Assembly (NCBI GenBank): GCA_963930775.1 | Contig: OZ005702.1 | Span: 2,852,001 to 2,916,000 of the forward strand | Length of the DNA stretch: 64,000 nt | From: Cliona cf. orientalis | Taxonomy: Eukaryota > Porifera > Demospongiae > Clionaida > Clionaidae | Direction of reading: 5' to 3' | Part shown: positions 11,001 through 21,624 of the stretch, in pieces | Position numbering within the stretch: the stretch's first letter is position 1 | Layout: the number at the start of each line of letters is the position of its first letter | The notes under the pieces: model-generated | What the model saw: the letters and a program-made list of their open reading frames with translations, nothing else | What the model was told of the DNA's origin: nothing | Databases searched by the model: none | Program-made: the position numbers and the translations under genes

Positions 11001-14000
11001 TCACATTAGTTTAATACATCCCAAATGGAATGTATATTGTGTCTAGCATTAACAAGGGGAATCCATGCACCTTAGTATGGCACACTAACGTGACCACAAC
11101 TGCTCAATTAGACACCCTAAGATTGATTTATATCTGGTTTCAATAGGGCTAAAGGAATCGTGTTGCCACCCAGTGCAAGGAACAGGAAAGAGACAGGTAA
11201 CTTACGGATGATGATTACCGTGCCTATTGTGCAATGCAGTGCTCTCCTTTAAATGCTTAAATTCAAGGGCTTTCAGTGACCAATTTCCTTTCATTTTGCA
11301 GTATAATATAGGTGGAGCTGAGAAGAGTATTGAGACATGTAGCCATGGGTTTCAAACGACACCCTCTTAAGGCGAGGCAAACTGAATTTGCTGCTTATCG
11401 TCACTGCCCTCATGGATTTTAGATTTTCTCAAAAATTACAAGGTTTCAGATTCATTACAGTGGCTATATGGCACTTTTTGTGCGCAAGTGATCGTGTCCA
11501 ACCTCCTCTGACTACAGATCCTTCATCTCATCTATATTAGTAAGCCAACTGGAAAAGAAAAAATCCCAGGGCAGTCGCCAGAAATCGAACCCATGACCTC
11601 CAGCTCGAGCTACAGGTGCTCCTAGCCACGTGCACCCAAGTACACATAATATGTATTCTACATATGCACATATTGGTTACACTATAAAACATGCAATAAT
11701 CTGTGCGCATACTTGACTTACAGTTTCTTGAGATTCCTAAGAGGCCGAAATACCTGATAGGGCAGGTTGTCAATACGATTAGCATCCAAGAACCTGAGTG
11801 GGTACAAGTACAAAATTAGTGTATGGGAAATTTTTGTCGCTAAAAATTTTTCGTTGATGATCTTTCCCGATGAAAATTAAATACATGTACGCGAAATATT
11901 TTGTGTGTGTTAGTTAATGTAATGATTCATTATGTATGTTCGTGTATGCAATAAAAATTAGACTACATGAAAATTTAACAAACGAAATATTTTGCCAGCA
12001 CTCTGATTCTTCCGAAAAATGTTGCAGGAGTCGTGACCCTCCTACCTCAAGGACACTTTTGTGCGCGGGTACTAAATTTAGCAAAATTAGTGATTTACCC
12101 AATTTTCGCTAAAAATTGTACCCGTGAATATTAAAATTTTCACTAAAATGAGTACCCGGTAAATGCACTATTTCCGAAATCTGCCAAAATTAGTACAGGC
12201 AAATAATTGTAGCTCTAAGGTATACAAAGGTATTATAGCAAAGGTCTTTAGTGATGAATAATATCTACTTCAACCTCACTGACCATGTGAAATGTGATAC
12301 TGTATAGCCGGAAATATTGGTGGGAATTAAATTTGGCGGTTGAGTCCAAAATCTCTATTGCAAGAATATTGGTGGATTTAAATTTGGCGGTTCGGTACAG
12401 GATCGCCATATGTATTATATGCGAGTAGGAAATTTTGGCGGTTGTAATATTATAGACTGTCAAATCATCAAATTTAATTCCCCGCCAAATTTTCCGGATG
12501 GTATATTCATCAAGCACTTTACTTACAGAAACTCCAATGATCTCAATCCCACAAATGCATCACGGTCAATCAACTCTATTGAGTTCTCATAGATATAGCT
12601 GAAGATTCAATGGAAAACATGTTTAAGTGTAATGCAATATACAACATATGTGACCCGCTATGGAAAAATTGACCACTCGCGATTTTTTATGAAAATCGCG
12701 TTTTGGGTATAGATCGACGCAGAATTTACTGTAGAGTTCAATGGTCAAAGAGCCAGGCTCTAAAAAGCTTCCTAAGCCGAGTTATGGCCAAAAAATTGTA
12801 CACGGGTCACCCGTGCCTCAGTTAATAATTTTTCGAGAAACGGAGCGTTTTGTACATACATAACTCAACGTTCAATGTCTCCGTATACGCTCCGTATTAC
12901 ACCACGCGGTTAGCGCCATAATGAATTTGCCGGGAAAGATGGCCACAGAGAGAGCGCCAGTACAGCAGTCCTGGTCTTAGGGAGAAGATATCGAAAGAAG
13001 CGATGGACTCTACACTTTGTAAGTTGTCTATGATTGTTCGTATAGCTAAGGCTGCATGTAATAAACACCCCTGGGTGTGATTCAACATGAAGTACTTCTG
13101 GCAAAGTACGAAGGAGTCTGACACATGAGATAGCCGTTCGTAGCTGTGAATTTTAATACTAGCTAGCTTTGTGCACTGTTTGATGTGAACTACGGTTGTG
13201 AAAAGCTTTACCTTTGTTGTAGAAAATGTGATTTTGAAGGCTCTGTACTACGCTGTGAGTCTCTCACTGTGAGGATGAGTCTGCTCATTGTTTAGATTTG
13301 GAAAGCTAAGGTACATGAAGAGTAGGGCAACAGACAGGGAGAGTTTGTGTGCATGTTGAAGAGTGTGTGTGTGTGTGTATGCATGTTGAAGAGTGTGTGT
13401 GTGTGCATGTGTACGTACATGTATATATGCCAGTGTTTCCTCTAGGACTGAATTCAAACAGGGTGGTTAACATTACTATCATTGAATATTATTATGGGAT
13501 ATATACTGGCCATGAAGAGGGAGGCTTACTTTCGCAATGTGCATTTGGATAGTCACTGTGTATGTACAATCTACATGTACTATAATTTGTTATATGTGTG
13601 CATGTGCTGTGTACACTAGTACAACCACTAGAGAGTACATTTCAACCACTAGTTGTGTGCCTCTGAGCTGATTGTGGGAAGCCAAAGATACCCACAACAC
13701 TTGGGAGCTACTACTGTACTGCAAACCACTGTTGCAGCTGTCAGCATTTTTTGCAAACCAGCCACTCACAAACAGGGCGGGGCGCCCCTTTTCAAGTATA
13801 GTAGCGGAAACACTGCTATGCGTGCATGTACATGTATGATGTACTTGTAGAAATTGGGGACAAACATGAGGAGGGAGAGTCGACTAGTCTTGCATCAGAT
13901 CGTATGCGGTGGGACAGGTACATGTATGTATAGCTATAAGCTGGCACATTTGAGCTTGGGGTTTGTGTGGATGTAAACAACGGGGATACTGGCTGTTGAC

Positions 14001-15989
14001 TCAACAGTGATTCTGAGACTGATACATTGACAAGGTCTTCTCAGTAGCTGTTTATGAAGTTTGCTGCACAGGTACTAGTTCCTTCATCCTCGTCCATAAC
14101 CGTACAAGTAACATGCATGTCAAATTATCCATGTATGTACATGTATGTCCATGTAATTTAACTCGGTATTTAATTCCTCTCTCTCTAACTATCTCTCTCT
14201 CTCTTTCACACACACACTCTCTCTCTAACTATCTCTCTCTCTCTCTGTGACTGTGTGTCTGTCTGTCCCCCCCCCCCCTTCCCCCGTTCCATCTATCTCT
14301 TTCTCTCTTCCCCCCCCCCCCCTAGATTCTCTGAGTCTTCAGACAACTCAAGGCACTGTTGTGCTCAAGGCTGTGGGCTCCCTCAGGCAGGACTGGGCTG
14401 CTGTTGTTGAGCTCTGCTGGTCTACATAGATAGTTAGGCATAGATATTGATTTTAGTAAACAATTCAATTCAGTATTATGACAGTGTATTGTATGATTAG
14501 GGGGTGGGATGGATGGGTGGGACTGTCTTCTTGATTGACTTCTGGAGCCATCGATCGTGGAGCCGAGGGTGAGCGGCTGCTCTGTGTAGGATCGAAAGCA
14601 AGACGAGGGCCTCGAGTCGGCCACTACTGACTTGCTGTGCTATGCTAGCTCGGTAAGCGCGGGTATCGTCATGGTGATCGACCGCGACTTGTAGATTTTA
14701 ATTGATCGATAACACTGTAGGTCCGTTCACGTAGCTAGCTAAAACTGAACGCCATTCTTTCTTTCGAGCGGTACACACACTGAACAAGCTCGGATCGCAC
14801 TGAAATTTTATAAATGGATGGGCAAAGGACTATACTTTCAGAATATCCAAAGAAAAAAATTCGAAAAAATAACGTTGAGTCGAGTATCGAACCCCCTACT
14901 GCAAAATCATATTTTAGCGCGAGTGGTCGATTTTTCCATAGCGGGTCACATATGCGGGCTAGGCCACTATAATTATTCGAGGCGAGCCTGAGCAAGCCTC
15001 GAATACACGAGAGACAGGAAGCAGTTTTATACGTATATACATGTATACTTGTATGTATGTTTGTGGGTGATCATTTCAGTGAGGAGAGAATTATTTTGAA
15101 CTCATTAGGTATTGGTCGTCATGTGTATGCACGCACACTGCACACACTGCACGCGATCTGCGGGTACTGAGATGACCTAACAGTGTAGGCAAAGGCATGA
15201 AGTTGGAAAAGGTGAGTGCCAGACTACGCTGGTAATTAAGGCTCAGGTCCACAATTAACATCACTGGTAGATCTACTTCACTTAGTATGAAGGTGACTGC
15301 ATGGAGGCTTGTACAGGGCCTGGCTAAAGGTACTTGGACTCATGATGGTCATGGCATGCATGCAGACTACACTATTATAGTATATCATTGGACTACCAGC
15401 AATCTATGATACTTTCACTCTCAAGGTACCTTATATAGCTATGCTATTACTCATGCAACTGACTGATATACTGTCACAGTGTATATATTAAAGTCAGTTG
15501 GGGTACCAGCCCATGTCCGTGTGCTTTCACAGAAATCTTGACTTTTGCAAAGGCTCGCCCCACACAGATGATTTTCATCAATATTATGTGTGTACTTACA
15601 GTCGGGTGAGATTGGTCAAGAGAGAGAAGGAATACTCCTGGATCTCACGAATGAAATTGGAGCTCAGATTCCTGCAGAAAAGGGTGGGGCTCATCAGCTG
15701 ATATTCTTCACGTGACCACACGCAGTATGCATGCGCATAATACATGCATGCAACATGCAAATGTCATGTAAAACACGAACGAGTCTTACAGCGTATGAAT
15801 CCCCGGCCAAGAACATGAATTCAACTCAATCGGTACATGGCGAAGTCCTTGACCATCGCAGCTGATCAAACCAGTTTCCAGCCTGCAGAGGCAGTCGTCT
15901 GGGCATGTGCAGCCCTCCGGAAGCTGTCCTGCAACAGCCGTCAGCAGGAATCCCAGCACTAGGAGGTTGATAACTTTTTTAGCGTTCAT
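8090..15989 (-). CDS. LRR protein, N-terminal part (signal peptide, LRRNT, six LRRs)
   Basis: Seven minus-strand exons: 15790-15989 (ATG at 15989), 15600-15671, 12527-12598, 11722-11793, 9322-9393, 8981-9052 and 8090-8161. Exon 1 encodes a signal peptide (VINLLVLGFLLTAVAG) and a cysteine-rich LRR N-terminal cap (CTCPDDCLC...ISCDGQGLRHVP). Every following exon is exactly 72 bp, enters and leaves in phase 2 and encodes one 24-residue repeat, for example LNLSSNFIREIQEYSF, LYLHDNRISDLSGSPF and LALHSNRLTELKTEWF. Donors are GTAAG or GTGAG and acceptors are CAG after pyrimidines. One-repeat-per-exon LRR arrays of this kind are known in LGR-type receptors and some other secreted LRR proteins, so a receptor ectodomain is plausible, but no C-terminal domain is in view. 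The gene must continue left of 8090, past or interrupted by the retrotransposon. Confidence 0.85.
8205..8620. mobile_element. MITE-like element with ~50-bp inverted termini
   Basis: The left arm at about 8207-8260 (AAGAGTAAATAATAAGGAGG...) is matched in reverse complement at about 8565-8617, with homology weakening further inward. The element is about 400 bp with no coding capacity. It lies in the LRR gene intron between the exons at 8090-8161 and 8981-9052. Confidence 0.75.
8741..8877. repeat. Short inverted repeat (~135 bp)
   Basis: TGAAATAAACGAA followed by CAACTTAA near 8745 is echoed in reverse complement by TTAAGTTATTTG and TTCGTTTATTTCA near 8831-8870. It could be a very short MITE or a solo palindrome. 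Confidence 0.45.
9394..11721 (-). other. Long LRR-gene intron with tRNA-like repeat
   Basis: No LRR-like exon was found in this 2.3 kb intron. It is mostly unique-looking sequence. The only structured item noted is the Pol III-promoter-like block at 11555-11640 on the minus strand. Confidence 0.4.
11555..11640 (-). repeat. tRNA-like / SINE head
   Basis: Read on the minus strand, TGGCTAGGAGC resembles an A box and GGGTTCGATTTC a B box 24 bp further on, followed by a T-rich tract. That pattern is the head of a tRNA-derived SINE or a decayed tRNA copy. No full cloverleaf was drawn and no second copy was aligned. Confidence 0.4.
11826..12502. repeat. AT-rich inverted-repeat (MITE-like) sequence
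   Basis: The 12305-12502 part has left-end sequence (GCCGGAAATATTGGTGGGAA) whose reverse complement, diverged, lies at 12470-12500. An internal direct repeat of the TTAAATTTGGCGGTT motif sits near 12367-12392. The 11826-12200 part is rich in TTTTCGCTAAAAATT-type palindromic motifs. It is non-coding and lies in the LRR-gene intron. Confidence 0.5.
12645..14954. mobile_element. 2.3 kb terminal-inverted-repeat element
   Basis: The left end CATATGTGACCCGCTATGGA and following bases to about 12690 are repeated in reverse complement at about 14912-14954, about 40 bp with a few differences. The interior contains GT, CT and poly-C simple repeats (13353-13420, 14177-14325) and no recognisable transposase, so the element is non-autonomous or decayed. 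It sits in the 3 kb intron between the LRR exons at 15600-15671 and 12527-12598. Confidence 0.7.
14177..14325. repeat. CT-rich and poly-C simple repeats
   Basis: Runs of CTCTCT, a short CACACA stretch, and two C-runs near 14267 and 14310. This is low complexity only. Confidence 0.85.
15290..15590 (+). repeat. Interspersed repeat, copy 1 (inverted copy at 40845-41110)
   Basis: Blocks such as GGTACTTGGACTCATG, CAGCAATCTATGATACTTTC and CACAGATGATTTTCATCA recur in the same order, reverse-complemented, at 40845-41110. The copy ends about 10 bp from an LRR exon donor (15599). It is a diverged family with no coding content seen. Confidence 0.7.
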
Positions 15990-16445
15990 TGAAGCTCTAT
16001 AGCGTTGTTTACTTTAGTTTGTGTCCAATATGGAATGGCCAGACACAACAAAGACCTATTGTCAGAAACAAGTCAGTGCACGTGGGTAACGTAGCTGCAC
16101 TGACAGTGCATAATTTTACGAAATGCGCATGCGTAGTGTGACGTCGCGGTGTGATACGGTTGATTCCGTATGACACCATTGACACAATAAGACCACGGCC
16201 CTGATTCCTGGGTGTTACCCGACCGCGCCCATGTGAACTTCCGTTCCTTGCAGATCGAAAAAGGGCGTTCCCGTTCCCCTAGGTTGCATGCACAGGAGGG
16301 CCCTGGATTTGTTTCTGCCTCGATTCTCATTAGAAAGCTCGAGTAGCTCTCTTCGACGCGTAGTCTCGGTTGCAAGCTGACATAACGCGTATCCTCCACC
16401 TCTCAGCAGAGCCTGCCTACCAAGTCCAGCAAAGGAATAAGGTGA
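15990..16445. promoter_or_regulatory. Divergent promoter region between LRR gene and orphan membrane-protein gene
   Basis: The LRR gene starts leftwards at 15989. On the right, a GC-richer stretch ends at a strong splice donor (AAG|GTGAGT near 16440), which fits a non-coding first exon of the plus-strand gene whose ATG is at 18476. No TATA box was identified. Confidence 0.4.
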
Positions 16446-18475
16446 GTTGGTGCAGACACGCGCGCGCGTGCCAAGTGGGTTGGTTAAGTATTTACACTAG
16501 TTGTTACCGTGTGCCAAGGCTGTGTTCCAAAGTGTTTAGTGGCATTATAATTGGAGGCTTTAATTTTTGGCTATATGCAGCCCCTCAGGCCTAAATTGAG
16601 CTGTTGCAGTAGAGTTTTGGAGCCACCTAATTTTGAGCTGATTTAGGGGTGGGCTAAGAGGGAAGGAGGGAGGGAGGGTGGAAAATGTTGATTGATGCCT
16701 TCCTGGATGAAATTGCTTGGAGATTGCATCTCCTTTGAGCTGACTTGAGACATGGATCAGCTTATTGTGATTGTGTTGTAAAATTAATATCAGCGAGGCG
16801 TTTCTATGATGCATAAAAGGGGTGTATATTTGCTTCCTTTACCTATCCTACTGTCCTAAAGGTGCTCCTTTTGATATAATTATAGTATTATTACCACTGA
16901 TGTTGCAGGGCATTAATTCTCTCCAAGTGAGCATTTGATCAACCTCAACCCCCAGCCCAAGTTCTTGTTCTCTCTTGTTAACCCAATAAAAATAAATGAT
17001 TGCACGTTCAATGTTATTGTACTACTGCATTTTTTTGGAGTATTGTGAGCGATCCACTATTCTCGCTACGTGCTACAAGTCATCAGGGCTGCCTGTACAT
17101 GTATGCATATGGACATTCTCATTCTTTGAGCTGTAAAAGGAAGGCTGAGAACTAGCACAGGAAGGGAAACCAGAAATGGGAACAATGTACCTTCTTTGCT
17201 AACGAGATATGATTAGCCTCACATTATTTACTGCAGTGCTGGCTCTCGTATCATTGTGTACATGTGCCCCAAATTAAGCAAACATGTCTCTGGGTCTCAT
17301 TCCCATACTTGACTCCACCACGCCCAGTCCACTCCATATAGGTTTGAACCCCTTATAGTATCTACATGTACGTATAAGAAAACCTTGTAATTTGCATGAA
17401 TATGTATTTACTGGTATCCCTACTTTGATTCCACTACGCCCATTCTTGTACACAATTCCAAGATGCCAATAAACGAGGGGAAATCCAATCAAGATCCCAT
17501 TTCCTAGTTCAGTGCCATGCAGGGACCAGTACCTACCTACATGTACATGTATGTGTATTGACATTCCACATTTGGGACGTTATTCCAAACACTTGCTGGC
17601 CTTGGTATGTGGTTTGCCACCTTTGGTAGGGCTGTTGTGTATTGGGCATGCCCAGTGGGGTGCAGTACTGGGTAGTGTGTTTCCTGTTTGAAACCTTGTA
17701 CAGAAACCCTCAAATTGATATGCATATTACTGCTGTGGCTAATTAGTTAGCTGGGTGCTATATTAGGGAGAAGGGGAGGTATCAGGTGTTTGGTTTTTTT
17801 TTTCGCCAGGGCTGTGACTTTGCATCTATGGAGAGGAAGTTGATCATGTCATCTACACACCAACTAACCTCCCTGCACTTCCTGCCTCTGAATATCAACA
17901 CTAATTACAAGTGTCCATAGCATTCCTTATCTAGATGGTTGAGGAATGTTCATTGTTGGTCCAACCGGGGTGCCTCCCCTTTATAGGCGACGACCAGTAG
18001 CTAGTGTGTCACCATTGCTGCTTGTATATGTGTATTTATTGGCCATCACCTAGCAACCAAAGTTTTTATAGGCAAATTGCCGACCACCACGGGGGTGTGG
18101 GTGATCATAGGGTAGGCCAATGATGAGAGGGGGTCATGGGCCAATAAGACAGTTACAAGACCTTAACTGGGGTGCATTCGACCATGCATCTCATGCACCC
18201 CAATTAAGGTCTTGTAACTATAACATGCGAGTGGCCGTGCGTTTTTGCATTGATTTTTTAGTAATGAATACATGCCTATAATCAAGTTACAACTTTTACA
18301 CAGTTATATACACTTGCTAGGTCAGCCATGTTGTTATCATTAGGCATAATTCACTGCTACACTGCAGATCCTTTGTAAAGCAGCCATCACTACCACAGTT
18401 ATTTATCATTGCTCACAATACAATGTCGTGACTACTGTACACATGATCACACACATACAGATCTAGCCCACGGTG
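16446..18475 (+). other. Presumed 5'UTR intron / intergenic
   Basis: No coding exon was recognised. It contains a G-rich minisatellite-like GGGAGG stretch (about 16660-16680) and a near-perfect hairpin at 18152-18218. The first coding exon is preceded by an acceptor (ACACATACAG, ending 18460). Confidence 0.4.
18152..18218. repeat. Near-perfect 25-bp hairpin, 17-nt loop
   Basis: Arm 18152-18176 (GTTACAAGACCTTAACTGGG...) pairs with 18194-18218 with a single C/T mismatch (G-U pair in RNA). It could be a tiny foldback element or a structured RNA stem; nothing else distinguishes these. Confidence 0.75.
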
Positions 18476-20472
18476 ATGGCATTGAAAAGCTTGCTATTGC
18501 TGGTTGCCTTGGCTTCATCAGCCATTGCCCAGACTACCACTACCGCCATGCCTGAGCCTACCTCCACAATGATGGGGGTGATGCCCTCCACTCAGGCACC
18601 AATGGAGACACCCACACCGGGACCATTGTTTGTGAACGTATCGGCAGAAGCTGTCCAAAGGGATCACTTCTTTGTAAGTATAGTGTTATAATAATGATGA
18701 CAGTGGATCATAATACCGCTTCATTTTTAAGCTACATGTACATGTTTTGAAAGTGGGCATTGCTGGATTGATTTTGTATTTAGTTCGGCAGCATCATTAG
18801 TCCTCTCACCTGTGTACTTAAAGCACTTATACAAGGGCCTTCGGTGAAGCTATGGCTTTTAACTTCGCCTAAAGAAATTTTTTTGGAGAACCTGACATGA
18901 TATATTTACAGTACTGTTGTTGCAGAGCAAAACTTCTCAAGTTGGTAGTTGTGGTCTAGCACTGATCATCATAATAATATTACGACATTGTAATGATTAT
19001 AGAGCGTCACAGGATACCATGTACATGGACGATAAACATGCACACACTGTAGTGTCTGGGTACAGGCTCAACTCGTCGTGACTTTTTAACCACTCCTGAT
19101 GACAATCTGATGAACAACCAGTGGCCCTACCGCTGGGGGCTCTGGATCCAGTATCCCGTCCTCTCCTATCTCGACACCATGAGGAAAAGACATCTCCTCT
19201 ATATCATCACTCGAATGATCAACAGGGATCCTAATGTTGTCGTCAACAACCTCTTCGACAACATCTGTATCGCTGAGGTGGAGCAGTATGGTGTCTCAAC
19301 ATATAGAGAATCGTAAGTATTGAGTTGAGGTTATAAATCCATACAAACGTACATGTGACGTAAAAGTACAATTTCGGTGTTGTCCTGATTATACTTCAAG
19401 CAAGGGACTTCAGTGAACTATTCCCTTTGTATAGTTAGAGTTTAATAAATTATGGCATTTAACTCCACCGAGAACATACCCTCTCACTACACGTTAGGAA
19501 ACCTAGAGCTGCATGGGGAGATTTTTGACTGATGGCATGATTTTTTTTAATATGCATGCTGCCGTATAACCTCAGCATTTCAAGGCTGAAAGTTGTTTGC
19601 AGATCAGAGCATGATTTATTTAACTGGTGTAGTTAATGGTGGACTCGTTTAAATTTACATAGTCCTTGTACTGATAATTATTATCATCAGGTAACTGTTA
19701 TTGTCAATTGTGCAGTGTATTTGTCAAGCTCTATGTCAATAACACCATGGGTGGAAGTACTGTTGATAACATCGACCGTGCCTTCACAAGAGAATACAAC
19801 AACCCTGATAGTACCTATATTGTACCATTTCTGGGACGCCGTGCCATCAACGTCACTGCCATAAGCCCATCTGTGGGCCCAAGACTGGACGACAGAACTG
19901 TCAACGACAGCGTACATCCCGGCTGCGACAGCGAGAGCTGCCCCGAGGGAGACCCAACCCTGCTGGCTGTTGTCATTGGAACATATTTTGGTATGTGTCT
20001 ACACGAAGAATAGTAAATTTGTTTATGAATTGTGACAAAATTAATGTCAAACTGGGTAAATTTCAATGGATAGGCTTTACATGAGGTAGTGGACTTGTCC
20101 TATAATGGGAGACTTGCCCCTTACGATTATAGAATTTGATAGCTTAGCATTGTATTGTTCATAGTTCACTGTAATTATAATGATTTACTTATTCTGCCAG
20201 GTCGTGGCTACTACGGTACGTACTCGAGGGATGAACCCCCAGAGGAGGTCACCGTCGAGACCCTAGAGCGACTTGATCGTGGTGAACGCATTTCCGGGCT
20301 TGAGGATAGTAGATACACTTCCCTGGAGCCGTTTGCTGATAATCCCCGTCCAATCAACTACGGACTGGAAGCTGGTGACATCGTCTTTGCCGTATTTGGC
20401 AGCATATTCCTGACCATCCTGGCGGGAGCAATCATCCTAGGATTTGTAATCCATCCTTTCTTCCTAGCATAG
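18476..20472 (+). CDS. Orphan type I membrane protein, five coding exons incl. 19-nt microexon
   Basis: Proposed exons are 18476-18673, 18926-18944, 19066-19312, 19716-19990 and 20201-20472 (336 aa). Exons 1 and 3 do not join in frame directly; a 19-nt microexon with its own AG and GT sites restores phase exactly. The protein begins with a signal peptide (SLLLLVALASSAIAQ), then a Thr/Pro/Met-rich stalk, an ectodomain with several N-glycosylation sequons (NVS, NNT, NVT, NDS), and a C-terminal hydrophobic helix (VFAVFGSIFLTILAGAIILG) with a very short tail. One Cys pair (PGCDSESC) may form a disulfide. The stop codon TAG at 20470-20472 is immediately followed by a donor (GTAAGC), so the 3'UTR is probably split, with a downstream acceptor near 20716. 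The family was not recognised; the ectodomain VFVKLYVNNT region faintly recalls SEA-type folds, which is only a guess. Confidence 0.75.
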
Positions 20473-21624
20473 GTAAGCAATGCCAACTCATCATGACCAG
20501 ATTTTTCAAGTTGACGTGCAAACTGGAAATTTCACTTTGGAGCCCAAATTCCACTTTGTTTAGCAGTTTAATTTCTCGTGAAAATAGAACTGTTGGATAG
20601 CTCTACTAACATTTCCAGGTGTTCCTTGATACGATGCCACTGTAATTGCATCATTAATGAGCTAAAATTTGATAGTAATTGCCTTGATCATTTTGTTTCC
20701 TTCCTCCCTCCCTCAGGGTAACAAGGGACCAAAGGTGCAGTCAAATGCAGTTTTATTGAAAGCTAAAATTTTAAACAACTGTACATTGCTGTGTACCTGT
20801 ACCTGTACATGTATACACATCTGTCTGTAAGCAGTATATATTATGATATAGAGTCGTAAGCCATTTTTCTGTATTCTTGTACAACGTAATTATACACACA
20901 TTAAATTTTGTGGACATGTTAAATTTCAGCAATAGTTTTACAAGATGTACATGTATGTTAAAATGTGTGACAGATTATGCACCATCTTTTAACAGAATTT
21001 TTAACTTTCATTTTATTATGCATGTATGCATGATAATGTACATTAATATTATACGGATAACAAAAGGGTAGAATACATCTATACGGATAACAAAAGGGTA
21101 GAATACATCCATGCACTCGAGCATAGGACTTGCTTGCCATGAATTAGTATTATCTCTATAATCTTTGTTTTGGCAGGATAGTGTCATACACATAATTAGA
21201 TAGTGTGCACACTAAAAATGTAGTGAGCTGGATCTTTGTAGCTAGCTAGTCCTAGATTATACCGGTACTATTATAAAAATTATTCACTACCCATGATTTC
21301 AGTTACATGAAATGGGGCTAAATGCTGATCAATCAGAACTGCCTATCATGCAATCATGAATTGGCTTGTAGGGCTGAAGAAAGGCGATAGTGTCGTACAA
21401 CCAAAAGGTCACTCGGAAAACCCACAGCATGAATAATTTTATGTTACTTTATTATAATATTCACAACAGCACATGAATGTTGTGATCCTAATACGGTATT
21501 GGTTGGCCCTTGTCTGTGAATAATGTATCAGTTCATATCAACCGCTGCCCATCACATGTGATCTGCTTGAGTCATCCTGTACACTGGCAGCGCTCATCTG
21601 GTGTTGGTTATGTTGTACTTCATG
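20473..21624. other. 3'UTR/intergenic space between convergent genes
   Basis: Contains the presumed spliced 3'UTR of the orphan membrane-protein gene (acceptor near 20716) and an exact 30-bp tandem duplication at 21051-21110. The MOCOS 3' end comes from the opposite strand. Confidence 0.5.
21051..21110. repeat. 30-bp tandem duplication (2 copies)
   Basis: ATACGGATAACAAAAGGGTA plus ten more bases repeated back to back at 21051-21080 and 21081-21110, differing only at the last base. Confidence 0.9.
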
